Below, in pieces: positions 15,574-24,402 of a stretch of DNA of 64,000 nt. Position 1 is the stretch's first letter, and the number at the start of each line of letters is the position of its first letter. A program made the translations under genes and the position numbers. This stretch comes from Streptomyces sp. V3I7 (GTDB taxonomy: Bacteria > Actinomycetota > Actinomycetes > Streptomycetales > Streptomycetaceae): contig NZ_JAUSZK010000001.1 in assembly GCF_030817495.1 (NCBI RefSeq), forward strand, positions 4,133,001 through 4,197,000, read 5' to 3'. The notes beneath the pieces are model-generated. The model was not told the origin of the DNA, did not search any database, and saw nothing but the letters and a program-made list of their open reading frames with translations.

Positions 15574-16797
15574 ATGCAGCTCCGGTACGCCTTCAGGTTG
15601 TACCCGGACCCCGGCCAGCAGAGGGCGTTGGCGAAGGCGTTCGGGTGCGCCCGCGTCGTGTTCAACGACGCGGTCCGAGCCCGCGAGGACGCCCGTCAGG
15701 CCGGCTTGCCCTTTCCGAAAGCCGGGGAGCTGTCCAAACGTCTGATCACGGAGGCCAAGCGGACGGCTGAGCGGTCCTGGTTGGGTGAGGTGTCCGCGGT
15801 GGTGCTCCAGCAGTCCCTGCGGGATGGCGAGACTGCGTACCGCAACTTCTTCGCCTCCCTCAAGGGCACCCGCAAGGGCCCCAAGATCGGCCCGCCCCGC
15901 TTCAAGTCCCGCAAGGACGCCCGGCAGTCGATCCGGTTCACCGCCAATGCCCGCTGGCACCTCACCGGCAGTGGCCGTCTGAACCTGCCGAAGATCGGTC
16001 CGGTGAAGGTGAAGTGGTCCCGTACCCTGCCCGCCACCCCCACCTCGGTCACCGTCGTCAAGGATGCGGCCGGCAGGTTTTTCGCCTCCTTCGTCATCGA
16101 CACCGACCCTGCCGCCGACCAGGCACGGATGCCCGAGACTGACCGCACCATCGGCATCGATCTCGGCCTGACCCACTTCGCGGTCCTGTCCGACGGCACG
16201 AAAATCGACTCCCCGCGCTTCCTGCGCCGCGCGGAGAAGAAGCTGAAGAAGGCCCAGCGCGAGCTGTCCCGCAAACAGAAGGGATCCAAGAACCGGGAGA
16301 AGGCCCGCCGCAAGGTTGCCCGCGCCCACGCCAAGGTCACCGACGCCCGCCACGAGTTCCACCACCAGCTCTCCACCCAGCTGATCTCCGAGAACCAAGG
16401 GATCGCCGTGGAAGACCTGTCCGTGGTGGGACTGGCACGCACCAAGCTGGCCAAGTCCGTGCACGACGCCGGATGGTCGTCGTTCATCAACATGCTCCAG
16501 TACAAGGCGGAGCGGTACGGACGCACCCTGGTGAAGATCGGCCGGTTCGAGCCGACCTCCCAGACCTGTTCCACCTGCGGCGTCCAGGACGGACCCAAGC
16601 CCCTCGATGTCCGGGAGTGGACGTGCGCCGCCTGCGGCGCGGTCCACGACCGGGACATCAATGCCGCGATCAACGTGAAGACGGCCGCCGGACTGGCGGT
16701 ATCGGCCTGCGGAGCGCCGATAAGACCAGAACTCGCTCTGGCACAGCGCGAAGAAACAGGAAGCCACGGATTCCCGACCCAAGCCCGTGCCGCGTAG
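15574..16797 (+). CDS. tnpB: TnpB RNA-guided nuclease of the IS200/IS605 element
   Basis: A 407-residue TnpB, ancestor-type relative of Cas12. The RuvC-like catalytic triad is intact: Asp196 in GIDLG, Glu280 in AVEDLSV and Asp361 in DRDINA. The zinc finger CSTC...CAAC (Cys332, 335, 351, 354) lies between the second and third residues, and the N-terminal helix-turn-helix (FRLYPDPGQQRALAKAFG) is complete. TnpB uses an RNA made from its own 3' end and the right end of the IS as guide and cuts DNA beside a motif equal to the left-end target site. ATG 15574 was preferred; GTG 15565 is also possible. The start overlaps the tnpA promoter region. Confidence 0.9.
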   Translation: MQLRYAFRLYPDPGQQRALAKAFGCARVVFNDAVRAREDARQAGLPFPKAGELSKRLITEAKRTAERSWLGEVSAVVLQQSLRDGETAYRNFFASLKGTRKGPKIGPPRFKSRKDARQSIRFTANARWHLTGSGRLNLPKIGPVKVKWSRTLPATPTSVTVVKDAAGRFFASFVIDTDPAADQARMPETDRTIGIDLGLTHFAVLSDGTKIDSPRFLRRAEKKLKKAQRELSRKQKGSKNREKARRKVARAHAKVTDARHEFHHQLSTQLISENQGIAVEDLSVVGLARTKLAKSVHDAGWSSFINMLQYKAERYGRTLVKIGRFEPTSQTCSTCGVQDGPKPLDVREWTCAACGAVHDRDINAAINVKTAAGLAVSACGAPIRPELALAQREETGSHGFPTQARAA

Positions 16798-16827
16798 CGG
16801 CACGGGAACGGAACGGAAGGCCAGAAT

Positions 16828-16847
16828 CCTCGGGCTTCAGCCCGAGG
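16828..16847 (+). repeat. Right-end hairpin of the IS / end of the TnpB guide RNA scaffold
   Basis: CCTCGGGC and GCCCGAGG form a perfect 8-bp stem around TTCA, 10 bases before the right boundary at 16857. This is the expected subterminal hairpin that TnpA recognises and the likely 3' stem of the omega RNA. It also supplies the premature stop for the truncated antitoxin. Confidence 0.75.
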
Positions 16848-17136
16848 TGCAAGTCAAGACTTCCAGCTCCCCGCCCAGCGCTGCGACGTAGGCCGCCACC
16901 GTGCCGACTTCCGTCGATGCCGTCTTGCCGCGTTCGATGGCGGACACCCGCTCCTGGCGGACATGCATGCGGTCGGCCACCTCGCGCTGGGTGAGCCCGA
17001 GTTGGCGGCGCATCTCGGCGAGCCGGTGGGCGCGGGACTCGGCCACCATGCGCCGGGCGCCGGCGGTGATCTCTTCGAGGTCCTCGGCGTCGAAGACCTC
17101 GTGCTTTACGTCGTCCCAGGAGTGGAAGTCGGTCAC
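16837..17136 (-). pseudogene. HigA-like XRE antitoxin, 3' end replaced by the IS
   Basis: Codons 1-93 are native and encode an XRE antitoxin: a helical N-terminus (DAEDLEEITAGARRMVAESR), then HTH_3 (LGLTQREVADRMHVRQERVS, AIERG) and the final strand GGELEV. Codons 94-99 (LTCTSG) and the stop are read from the IS right end; the true tail VANFNGTRVSLA lies at 14929-14967. The HTH is complete, so the shortened protein may still bind DNA. The GTG start overlaps the toxin stop (GTGA), the normal higBA order. Confidence 0.85.
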
Positions 17137-17420
17137 TTCTGCGTCCCCTTCTTCTCATGCTGGGCCAGATGGTCCAGCCACTCGGTGTACCGCTGTTCGG
17201 CAAGAGGGATCGCCCGCCGGTACCACTCTGCCCACTGCCCCGACTTGTCGCCCGCCACGAGCAGAACGGCATTCCGCTCCGGATCGAAGGCGAACAGGAC
17301 CCTGATCTCAGTGCATCCGGCCGAACCGGGGCGCAGCCCTGGCGTACTAGCGGCCTCCTGGTCAGGGAAGGCCCGCACCGTCACCCTCACGAGTGGCTTC
17401 GGTGGTCCCGGGGCCGTCAC
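17133..17420 (-). pseudogene. HigB/RelE-type toxin, N-terminal part apparently missing
   Basis: A 95-codon frame whose last ~65 residues are clearly a RelE/ParE-superfamily (Gp49-like HigB) toxin: LRPGSAGCTEIRVLFAFDPE, then AVLLVAGDKSGQWAEWYRRAI. Full toxins of this type have ~45-50 extra residues before the LRPGS strand. Here those positions encode an unrelated Pro-rich sequence (MTAPGPPKPLVRVTVRAFPD) that runs up to the sdh terminator. It is therefore probably a 5'-truncated relic left when this DNA joined sdhB. It is coupled to the antitoxin at GTGA. Confidence 0.65.
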
Positions 17421-17444
17421 GGTTCGGGGCCCCTACGACGACGC

Positions 17445-17483
17445 AGGCCCCGTTCCCCGGCGAGGAACCGGGGAACGGGGCCT
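17445..17483. terminator. Strong hairpin terminator of the sdh operon
   Basis: A perfect 16-bp stem (AGGCCCCGTTCCCCGG with its complement) around a 7-base loop, 34 bases after the sdhB stop on the minus strand. It also separates the sdh operon from the toxin-antitoxin relic. Confidence 0.85.
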
Positions 17484-17516
17484 TCACAGACGTACCAGAG
17501 ACGGCGTCAGGCGACG

Positions 17517-18284
17517 TCAGATACGGCGCGTAATAAGCGCCCTCTTGACTTCCTGGATCGCCTTCGTGACCTCGATACCGCGCGGGCAGGCGTCCGTGCA
17601 GTTGAAGGTCGTGCGGCAACGCCACACGCCGTCGCGGTCGTTGAGGATCTCCAGGCGCTGCTCGCCGGCCTCGTCACGCGAGTCGAAGATGAAGCGGTGC
17701 GCGTTGACGATGGCGGCTGGGCCGAAGTACTGGCCGTCGTTCCAGAAGACGGGGCAGGACGACGTGCACGCCGCGCAGAGGATGCACTTCGTGGTGTCGT
17801 CGAAGCGTTCGCGGTCTTCCGCCGACTGGAGGCGTTCCCGCGTGGGCTCGTTCGTGTCCTTCGTGATGAGGAAGGGCATGACGTCGCGGTACGCCTGGAA
17901 GAACGGCTCCATGTCCACGACCAGGTCCTTCAGGGCCGCGAGGCCCTTGATGGGCTCGACCGTGATGGGCTGCTCGGGGTTGACGTCCTTGATCAGCGTC
18001 TTGCAGGCGAGGCGGTTCTTGCCGTTGATCCGCATCGCGTCGGAGCCGCAGATGCCGTGGGCGCAGGACCGGCGGAAGGTCAGCGTGCCGTCGATGTCCC
18101 ACTTGATCTTGTTGAGACCGTCGAGCACGCGCTCCTTCGGGTCCATCTCCAGCTGGAAGTCCTCCCAGTGGACCTCGGCCGAGACCTCCGGGTTGAAGCG
18201 CCGGATGCGGAAGGTGACCGTGATGTAGGGGGACGCGGCCGACTGCGCGTCCGCCTCGGCCTTGTCCAGAACGGGGGTTGCCAT
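17517..18284 (-). CDS. sdhB: Succinate dehydrogenase iron-sulfur subunit
   Basis: A 255-residue iron-sulfur protein of respiratory complex II that carries electrons from the flavin of SdhA to quinone. All cluster ligands are present: Cys74, 79 and 94 for [2Fe-2S]; Cys167, 170, 173 and 177 plus Cys223, 229 and 233 for the [4Fe-4S] and [3Fe-4S] centres. The start overlaps the SdhA stop by one base (TGATG), so translation is coupled. It is the last gene of sdhCDAB. A decayed second copy of its 3' end lies 2.7 kb downstream, in direct orientation. Confidence 0.97.
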   Translation of the reverse strand: MATPVLDKAEADAQSAASPYITVTFRIRRFNPEVSAEVHWEDFQLEMDPKERVLDGLNKIKWDIDGTLTFRRSCAHGICGSDAMRINGKNRLACKTLIKDVNPEQPITVEPIKGLAALKDLVVDMEPFFQAYRDVMPFLITKDTNEPTRERLQSAEDRERFDDTTKCILCAACTSSCPVFWNDGQYFGPAAIVNAHRFIFDSRDEAGEQRLEILNDRDGVWRCRTTFNCTDACPRGIEVTKAIQEVKRALITRRI

Positions 18285-20038
18285 CAGTACTTACGCTCCA
18301 TCGGCTGGTAGCGGGTCTGGACGACCGGCTTGTAGTCGAGACGGACGGACTCGGTGCCGTCGGCGCCCACCTCGCGGTACGCCATGGTGTGGCGCATGAA
18401 GTTGACGTCGTCGCGGTTGGGGTAGTCCTCGCGGTAGTGACCGCCGCGGGACTCCTTGCGGGCCAGCGCGGAGACGGCCATGACCTCGGCCAGCTCCAGC
18501 AGATTGCCCAGCTCGATGGCCTCCAGCAGGTCCGTGTTGAACCGCTTGCCCTTGTCCTGGATCGAGACGTTCTTGTAGCGCTCGCGCAGCTCGGCGATCT
18601 TCTCGACGGCCGTCTTGATCGTCTGCTCGGTGCGGAACACCATGACGTTGGCGTCCATGGTCTCCTGCAGCTCGCGGCGGATCTCCGCCACGCGCTCCGT
18701 GCCCGTGGAGTTGCGCAGCCGCTCGATCTGCTCGACGACCTGCGACTCCGGGTTCTCCGGCAGCTCGACGAAGTCGGCCCGCTTCGAGTAGTCCGCGGCC
18801 GCGATGCCGGCGCGCTTGCCGAACACGTTGATGTCCAGCAGGGAGTTGGTGCCGAGGCGGTTGGCGCCGTGCACCGACACGCAGGCCACCTCGCCCGCCG
18901 CGTACAGACCCGGGACGACCGTGGTGTTGTCCGCGAGGACCTCACCCTCGACGTTCGTCGGGATGCCGCCCATGGCGTAGTGCGCGGTCGGCTGGATCGG
19001 GATCGGGTCCGTGTACGGCTCGATGCCCAGGTAGGTGCGCGCGAACTCCGTGATGTCCGGGAGCTTCGCGTCCAGCTGCTCCGGCGGGAGGTGGGTGAGG
19101 TCGAGGAAGACGTGGTCGCCCTCGGGACCGCAGCCGCGGCCCTCGCGGATCTCCGTGTAGATGGACCTCGACACCACGTCCCGGGAGGCCAGGTCCTTCA
19201 TCACCGGCGCGTACTTCTCCATGAAGCGCTCGCCGTCCTTGTTGCGGAGGATGCCGCCCTCACCGCGGGCGCCCTCCGTCAGCAGGATGCCCATGCGCCA
19301 GATGCCGGTCGGGTGGAACTGGAAGAACTCCATGTCCTCCAGCGGGATGCCCCGGCGGTAGACGGCGGCCTGGCCGTCACCGGTCAGCGTGTGCGCGTTG
19401 GACGTCACCTTGAAGAACTTGCCGGTGCCGCCGGACGCGTAGATCACGGACTTCGCCTGGAAGACGTGGATCTCGCCGGTCGCCAGCTCGTACGCCACGA
19501 CACCGGCCGACCGCTTGACGCCGTCGACCTCGGTGATCAGCTGGTCGAGGACGTAGAACTCGTTGAAGAACTCCACGCCCTCCTTGACGCAGTTCTGGTA
19601 CAGCGTCTGGAGGATCATGTGGCCGGTGCGGTCGGCCGCGTAGCAGGAGCGGCGGACCGGGGCCTCGCCGTGGTTCCGGCTGTGACCGCCGAAGCGGCGC
19701 TGGTCGATCGTCCCGTCGGGCGTCCGATTGAACGGCAGGCCCATCTTCTCCAGGTCGAGGACCGAGTCGATGGCCTCCTTCGCCAGGATCTCGGCGGCGT
19801 CCTGGTCGACCAGGTAGTCACCGCCCTTGACCGTGTCGAAGGTGTGCCACTCCCAGTTGTCCTCCTCCACGTTGGCCAGCGCGGCGGCCATGCCGCCCTG
19901 CGCGGCGCCCGTGTGGGAGCGGGTGGGGTAGAGCTTGGTCAGCACGGCGGTGCGGCTGCGCTTCGTCGACTCGATGGCCGCGCGCATGCCCGCGCCGCCG
20001 GCGCCGACGATGACGGTGTCGTACTTGTGGATCTTCAT
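18284..20038 (-). CDS. sdhA: Succinate dehydrogenase flavoprotein subunit
   Basis: The 584-residue catalytic subunit of complex II, oxidising succinate to fumarate on the cytoplasmic side. The FAD-binding Rossmann motif [13 protein letters not shown] is at residues 9-21. The covalent-FAD His is His42 in SHTGAAQGG, and active-site regions such as [11 protein letters not shown] and HFDPTG-type residues (FQFHPTG) are in place. The length is normal. It starts 24 bases after sdhD and overlaps sdhB. Confidence 0.97.
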   Translation of the reverse strand: MKIHKYDTVIVGAGGAGMRAAIESTKRSRTAVLTKLYPTRSHTGAAQGGMAAALANVEEDNWEWHTFDTVKGGDYLVDQDAAEILAKEAIDSVLDLEKMGLPFNRTPDGTIDQRRFGGHSRNHGEAPVRRSCYAADRTGHMILQTLYQNCVKEGVEFFNEFYVLDQLITEVDGVKRSAGVVAYELATGEIHVFQAKSVIYASGGTGKFFKVTSNAHTLTGDGQAAVYRRGIPLEDMEFFQFHPTGIWRMGILLTEGARGEGGILRNKDGERFMEKYAPVMKDLASRDVVSRSIYTEIREGRGCGPEGDHVFLDLTHLPPEQLDAKLPDITEFARTYLGIEPYTDPIPIQPTAHYAMGGIPTNVEGEVLADNTTVVPGLYAAGEVACVSVHGANRLGTNSLLDINVFGKRAGIAAADYSKRADFVELPENPESQVVEQIERLRNSTGTERVAEIRRELQETMDANVMVFRTEQTIKTAVEKIAELRERYKNVSIQDKGKRFNTDLLEAIELGNLLELAEVMAVSALARKESRGGHYREDYPNRDDVNFMRHTMAYREVGADGTESVRLDYKPVVQTRYQPMERKY

Positions 20039-20062
20039 GAGTGGAATACCTCAGCCCCGTGC

Positions 20063-20542
20063 CTAGCGGATGTTCGGGTCGAAGGTGAAGATCACCAGCG
20101 TGCCCAGCAGGATGGTGAACACCGTGGCGGTGTAGAGCAGCGCCTTCAGCCACAGGCGGGTGTTCACGCGCTCCGCGTAGTCGTTGATGACCGTACGCAG
20201 ACCATTGGCGCCGTGCAGCATCGCCAGCCACAGCATCAGCAGGTCCCAGACCTGCCAGAACGGGGACGCCCAGCGGCCGGCCACGAAGGCGAAGCCGATC
20301 TTGGAGACGCCGCCGTCCAGCACGAGCTGGATCAGCAGGTGGCCGAGGACGAGGACGACGAGGACGATGCCGGACAGCCGCATGAACAGCCAGGCGTACA
20401 TCTCGAAGTTGCCCCGGGTGGTCCTCGGGGTCTTCTTGGTGCGCTTGCGCGGCGCCTCGATGACGGGGGCCGGGTTGTCGACGCCGTAGACGACGCCGCC
20501 CTCGACGGGGCCGATCCCGGAAGCGGTGGTTTCAGTGGACAT
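20063..20542 (-). CDS. sdhD: Succinate dehydrogenase hydrophobic membrane anchor subunit
   Basis: A 159-residue membrane anchor with a ~45-residue soluble N-terminus and three helices, including WDLLMLWLAMLHGANGLRTV, whose His is the probable haem ligand. With SdhC it binds haem b and quinone and fixes SdhAB to the membrane. ATG 20542 (MSTETTASG) is 5 bases after the SdhC stop; the frame is open far upstream but overlaps SdhC. Confidence 0.92.
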   Translation of the reverse strand: MSTETTASGIGPVEGGVVYGVDNPAPVIEAPRKRTKKTPRTTRGNFEMYAWLFMRLSGIVLVVLVLGHLLIQLVLDGGVSKIGFAFVAGRWASPFWQVWDLLMLWLAMLHGANGLRTVINDYAERVNTRLWLKALLYTATVFTILLGTLVIFTFDPNIR

Positions 20543-20547
20543 CGGCG

Positions 20548-20928
20548 TCAGCTCCCGAAGACGGCTCGAGCGGCGTGGCCGAGGACCGGGTAGATCGCGA
20601 AGGCCATCAGGACGACCCAGATGCCCATGACGGTCCACAGCATCTGCTTCTGGTAGCGCGGGCCCTTCGACCAGAAGTCGACGGCGATGACGCGCAGGCC
20701 GTTGAGCGCGTGGAAGAGGATGGCGGCGACGAGGCCGTACTCCAGCAGCGCGACGAGCGGCGTCTTGTAGGTGGCTACGACCTTGTCGTAGTCCTCGGGG
20801 GAGACACGGACGAGAGCGGTGTCCAGGACGTGTACGAACAGGAAGAAGAAAATGAGGACACCGGTGACTCGATGAGCCACCCAGGACCACATGCCTTCCC
20901 GGCCGCGGTACAGCGTTCCAGCCGGCAC
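20548..20928 (-). CDS. sdhC: Succinate dehydrogenase cytochrome b556 subunit
   Basis: A 126-residue three-helix protein, first gene of the operon. It has the SdhC signature WSWVAHRVTGVLIFFFLFVH and the haem-binding His in AAILFHALNGLRVI. The GTG start at 20928 follows a good ribosome-binding site (ggaggg on the minus strand) in the 220-base intergenic space that must hold the operon promoter. Confidence 0.93.
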   Translation of the reverse strand: MPAGTLYRGREGMWSWVAHRVTGVLIFFFLFVHVLDTALVRVSPEDYDKVVATYKTPLVALLEYGLVAAILFHALNGLRVIAVDFWSKGPRYQKQMLWTVMGIWVVLMAFAIYPVLGHAARAVFGS

Positions 20929-21150
20929 GGAAGATCCCTCCGGATGCGGAGACTAGGGCCGCGCCGGCTTCACTGTCGGTCGGGCCCGGCCGGGTACGGT
21001 CCACCGGCCCCCAGCATCGTAGCCACGTACTGATCCGCCGCTTACAGGGGGCCTGACTGTGTGATCAAACTGGCATTCAAAGGTGCACGGACGGGCGAGA
21101 ATCGGACTGCCGCGCCGGTCTCCCGGCGTCTTCCCGGGGCCCGCGCGCCC

Positions 21151-21714
21151 TCACCGGCGGAGCCGGGCGGCCAGCCGGCCCCGCGCCAGGCGGCGCAGCT
21201 CCTCCGCGGCGCGCACCCGCTCCTCCTCGGGATCGTTCGCCAATCGTGACCGGATGCCCTCCAGCACGCGGTCGAGGGCCTCCCCGGCCGGGGCGTCGCC
21301 CAGGTAGACCACGAAGGCGTGCCCGAACCGGGCCTCGTACGCGGCGTGCGCGGCGCTCAGCGCGGTGTGGGCGACCGCGTACGTCCCGTCCGGAAGCTCC
21401 GGCAGGCTCTCGCCCGCCAGCGCGTGGGCCAGGTCCCGGGGCGAGAGGTCGTACGCCGCCTCGTCCGCCGCGGCCAGCAGGGAGTCCAGGTCGGGATAGG
21501 GGCGGTGGGCGGCCAGCCGACGGGCCCAGCGCGGGCTGCGCAGGCAGGTCAGCAGTACGTCGCACGCCTCGTCGGCGGGCGCGGCGTTGAACGCCTCCAG
21601 CGGGTCCGCGGGTGGGACGCGGGTCTGTCCCGGCAGCGGGGCTCCGGTCGGGCGGCCGGGGGTGCGGGAGGCGTACGGGAGACGGTGCGCAGGCAGCGTG
21701 GGTCCTCGCGTCAC
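21151..21714 (-). CDS. OHCU-decarboxylase-like protein lacking the usual catalytic motif
   Basis: A 187-residue protein of the 2-oxo-4-hydroxy-4-carboxy-5-ureidoimidazoline decarboxylase family, which finishes urate oxidation to (S)-allantoin. Family features seen are DPLEAFNAAP, LTCLRSPRWARRLAAHRPY, YEARFGHAFVVY and the ending RLANDPEEERVRAAEELRRL. The HPRIG motif that carries the catalytic His is replaced by ALAGESLPELP, and the segment after it is shorter. It may be a non-catalytic paralogue or use another substrate. No other purine genes adjoin. The GTG start is at 21714. Confidence 0.7.
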   Translation of the reverse strand: MTRGPTLPAHRLPYASRTPGRPTGAPLPGQTRVPPADPLEAFNAAPADEACDVLLTCLRSPRWARRLAAHRPYPDLDSLLAAADEAAYDLSPRDLAHALAGESLPELPDGTYAVAHTALSAAHAAYEARFGHAFVVYLGDAPAGEALDRVLEGIRSRLANDPEEERVRAAEELRRLARGRLAARLRR

Positions 21715-21862
21715 GTGGGGGCAGGGGAGGTGTGGGGATGTGGTGTCACGCTATCGAGAGCGATCACAGAGTGTCCGCAAGATGCCTGAATTTCACTCGA
21801 ACGGGAGAGTTTCGGAACAGGTAGTGGACGCATCCCGAGAGCGATGGCCGTAGGTTGTCAGG

Positions 21863-23491
21863 GTGAGCCAGCACAGGCGCCGGGTGTCGGCGAAGCAGGA
21901 CAAGCGCAATCGCACGGTGGTCGTCTCGGCGGTGGCCGCCGGGGCGGTCGCACTCGGGGTGGGGGTCGGTGTCTGGGCCTCCGCGGGCGACGGCGAGGGG
22001 CGGTCCGCGAACGCGGCGGCCGCGGCCCCCGACCCGTGCGAGACCTCCCAGTCCCCCGGCCGCTCCTCCCCGATGTCGCAGGCCCCCCGCACGATCCCCG
22101 CGGTCCGCTCCCACACCCCGGCGCGCGGCCCCGGCTGGCGCCCCTCCCAGGGCGAGCGCGTCGTCGTGAGCGACGACAGCCTGGCCGACGAGGGCCGGCT
22201 CATCGCCGGTGAGCTGGGCCTGTCGTACGCGGGCAAGGAGGACGCGCGGGCCGGTGACGTACGGCTGGAGCTGGGCGGCGCCAAGAACGCGAACCCGGAG
22301 TCGTACACGATGGACGTGCACGGCGGCTGCGTGAAGATCAGCGGGCCGGCCGACGCGGGCGTCTTCTACGGCACCCGCACCCTCAAGCAGGAGGTCCACG
22401 GCGGCGGCAGCGCACCGGAGGGCGTCGTGCGCGACGAGCCCGCCAAGGCGCGCCGCGGCTTCATGCTGGACATCGCGCGCAAGCCGTTCAGCGCGGACTG
22501 GATCGAGGACCGGGTACGGGAGCTCGGCGACCTGAAGTTCAACGAGCTCGGGCTGCACTTCTCCGACGACCAGGGCTGGCGGATCCAGTCCACCACCCAC
22601 CCCGAGATCGTCTCCCAGGACCACCTCACCAAGGCCCAGGTCAGGAAGATCATCGACCTCGCGGCCTCCCGGCACATCAACGTCGTCCCCGAGATCGACT
22701 CGCCGGGACACCTCGGCAAGGTCCTGGAGTCCTACCCCGACCTCCAGCTGCGCAACGCGCAGGGCGAACCGGCGCGCGGCGCCATCGACATCTCCAAGCC
22801 CGCCGCCGCCTCCCTCGTCGACTCCCTGCTCAACGAGTACGCCGACCTCTTCCGCCGCCCCTTCTGGCACCTCGGTGGCGACGAGTACGTGGCGCTGATG
22901 TCCTCCGACCCCGAGGCGTCCTACCCGCAGCTCGCGGACGCGGCCCGGAAGAAGTACGGCCCCGACGGCACCGTCGCCGACCTGACCACCGGCTGGCTGA
23001 ACGACCGCGCCGCCACCGTCCGGACCCACGACCGCACGATGCGCGCGTGGAACGACGGCTTCTTCCGCGACACGTCCGTCAAGCCCGCCAAGGACCTCGA
23101 GGTCGCCTACTGGACGGGCAAGGAGATCGGCGCCCGGCCGCCCGTCGACTATCTGGCCGCGGGCCGCAAGGTCATCAACTACAACGACGAGTACCTCTAC
23201 TACGTCCTCGGCGAGCCGCAGACCTTCGTCTACCCCACGGGAGAGCGGATCTACGAGCAGTGGACCCCGCTGGTGGTGCGTGGCACGTCGCCCGTCCCCG
23301 CCCAGTACGACGGGCAGATCCTCGGCGGCTCCTTCGCCGTGTGGTGCGACCTCGCGAACTCCCAGACGCAGGACCAGGTGGCCGCCGGGATCCGGATGCC
23401 GCTGCGGGCGACCGTCCAGAAGCTGTGGGACCCGGGCAAACCGGAGCTCACCTGGCCGCAGTTCAGGGCGCTCGCGGACCGGCTGGGCTGA
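21863..23491 (+). CDS. Secreted GH20 beta-N-acetylhexosaminidase
   Basis: A 542-residue enzyme that removes terminal GlcNAc/GalNAc residues from chitin-type or wall-derived oligosaccharides outside the cell. The N-terminal export signal (VVVSAVAAGAVALGVGVGVW) is followed by the GH20b alpha/beta domain and the GH20 TIM barrel (RRGFMLDIARKPF, then NVVPEIDSPGH). The catalytic Asp-Glu pair lies in HLGGDEY at about residues 340-341, and substrate Trp/Tyr residues follow in YEQWTPL and VWCDL. The GTG start is at 21863. It is divergent from the OHCU-like gene. Confidence 0.92.
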   Translation: MSQHRRRVSAKQDKRNRTVVVSAVAAGAVALGVGVGVWASAGDGEGRSANAAAAAPDPCETSQSPGRSSPMSQAPRTIPAVRSHTPARGPGWRPSQGERVVVSDDSLADEGRLIAGELGLSYAGKEDARAGDVRLELGGAKNANPESYTMDVHGGCVKISGPADAGVFYGTRTLKQEVHGGGSAPEGVVRDEPAKARRGFMLDIARKPFSADWIEDRVRELGDLKFNELGLHFSDDQGWRIQSTTHPEIVSQDHLTKAQVRKIIDLAASRHINVVPEIDSPGHLGKVLESYPDLQLRNAQGEPARGAIDISKPAAASLVDSLLNEYADLFRRPFWHLGGDEYVALMSSDPEASYPQLADAARKKYGPDGTVADLTTGWLNDRAATVRTHDRTMRAWNDGFFRDTSVKPAKDLEVAYWTGKEIGARPPVDYLAAGRKVINYNDEYLYYVLGEPQTFVYPTGERIYEQWTPLVVRGTSPVPAQYDGQILGGSFAVWCDLANSQTQDQVAAGIRMPLRATVQKLWDPGKPELTWPQFRALADRLG

Positions 23492-23654
23492 CCTACGCCG
23501 GGCGCCGGGCCGTTGGCTGAAAAGCAGTGATTCCGCCTTCCCGGCCGCTGCCGTGCGGTGCCCCTGTGACACTCCCGGCTCATCGCACGCAGTTAGGGGA
23601 AGTGTGGGCTCCGTAAAGGTCGGCGCCCCGTTCGCCCTGGTTGGGGAGGCGTGG

Positions 23655-24224
23655 ATGAGCCTGGTGGACCTGATCGCTCAGGCCGACGAACGCGGACTGG
23701 CTGCCAGCGGGTTGGCTTGTTTGGACCGGTGTATGCCCCTGCTGAGCGACGACGACCAAGTCCTGCGCCCCCTGTGGGCGAGCCTCGTGGTCGACGGCGA
23801 CTGGGGCGGCCGGCTGGAGAAGGTACGCGCCGCGCTCGACGCGACCGGCCCGCAGGGCTCCGCGGAGGACGAGGGCGCGCTGCTCGTGCGCCGGATGATC
23901 GACACCGCCCCGCCCAAGCGCACGGCCGACGAGACACGGGAGTGGGCCGACGCCTGCTCGGTCGCCGCGCTCCGGATCCACCAGCTCCTCGATCCGGCCG
24001 AGGGCGGCACCGGCCCGGCCGGCGACTCGGTCGACTCCCCACGCGAAGGACGTACGGAGGGCATGTCGCCCCTCGTCGCCGCCGAACTGCGCCGCCAGAC
24101 CACCGTCCTGGAACTGCTCGCCGAGCACGGCAGGGGCGGGCTGCGCAGCGCACTGCAGGTGTCGACCGAGGGGCGCCGGGTACTGCGGGCGGTCGTGTCA
24201 CGACGCGCACGGGTCCGGGGCTGA
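23655..24224 (+). CDS. Conserved hypothetical protein
   Basis: A 189-residue soluble, mostly helical protein beginning MSLVDLIAQADERGLAASGL. I do not recognise a domain. The C-terminal half is Arg/Glu-rich, ending in a basic tail. ATG 23655 was chosen because gggagg sits 6 bases upstream; an in-frame GTG at 23604 is possible. The gene stands alone between the hexosaminidase and another unknown gene. Confidence 0.6.
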   Translation: MSLVDLIAQADERGLAASGLACLDRCMPLLSDDDQVLRPLWASLVVDGDWGGRLEKVRAALDATGPQGSAEDEGALLVRRMIDTAPPKRTADETREWADACSVAALRIHQLLDPAEGGTGPAGDSVDSPREGRTEGMSPLVAAELRRQTTVLELLAEHGRGGLRSALQVSTEGRRVLRAVVSRRARVRG

Positions 24225-24402
24225 CGCCACACCCCTCCCGACGGAGGCGCGAGGGCGGCGAAAACGGTCACTTCCCACGTAAACCTCGTTCCTGAGGGAG
24301 TTCTGTGACCGTCGTGCGGCGGGGGTGGGGCGGTCCTGCGCCGGTCTCGGCCGACCTCCGGATCAGGGTGACGAAACCACGGGCCACCTCGCTCTTCCAG
24401 GT

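Larger units (their letters stand above)
14968..16857 (+). mobile_element. IS200/IS605-family insertion sequence, complete
   Basis: A 1,890-bp element with divergent tnpA (minus) and tnpB (plus). Its ends are set by the host gene: deleting exactly 14968-16857 restores a continuous antitoxin reading frame. There is no target duplication and there are no terminal inverted repeats, as expected for single-strand Y1 transposition. The left flank ends ...TGGCTAC and the right end finishes ...GTCAA, similar in style to the TTAC/TCAA cleavage sites of IS608. Subterminal hairpins lie at both ends (15025-15125 and 16828-16847). Both proteins look intact, so it could be active. Confidence 0.85.

Noticed and set aside
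18278..20593. A 771-codon plus-strand frame over sdhA and sdhD
   Set aside because: Antisense shadow; the minus strand encodes complete, conserved SdhA and SdhD.
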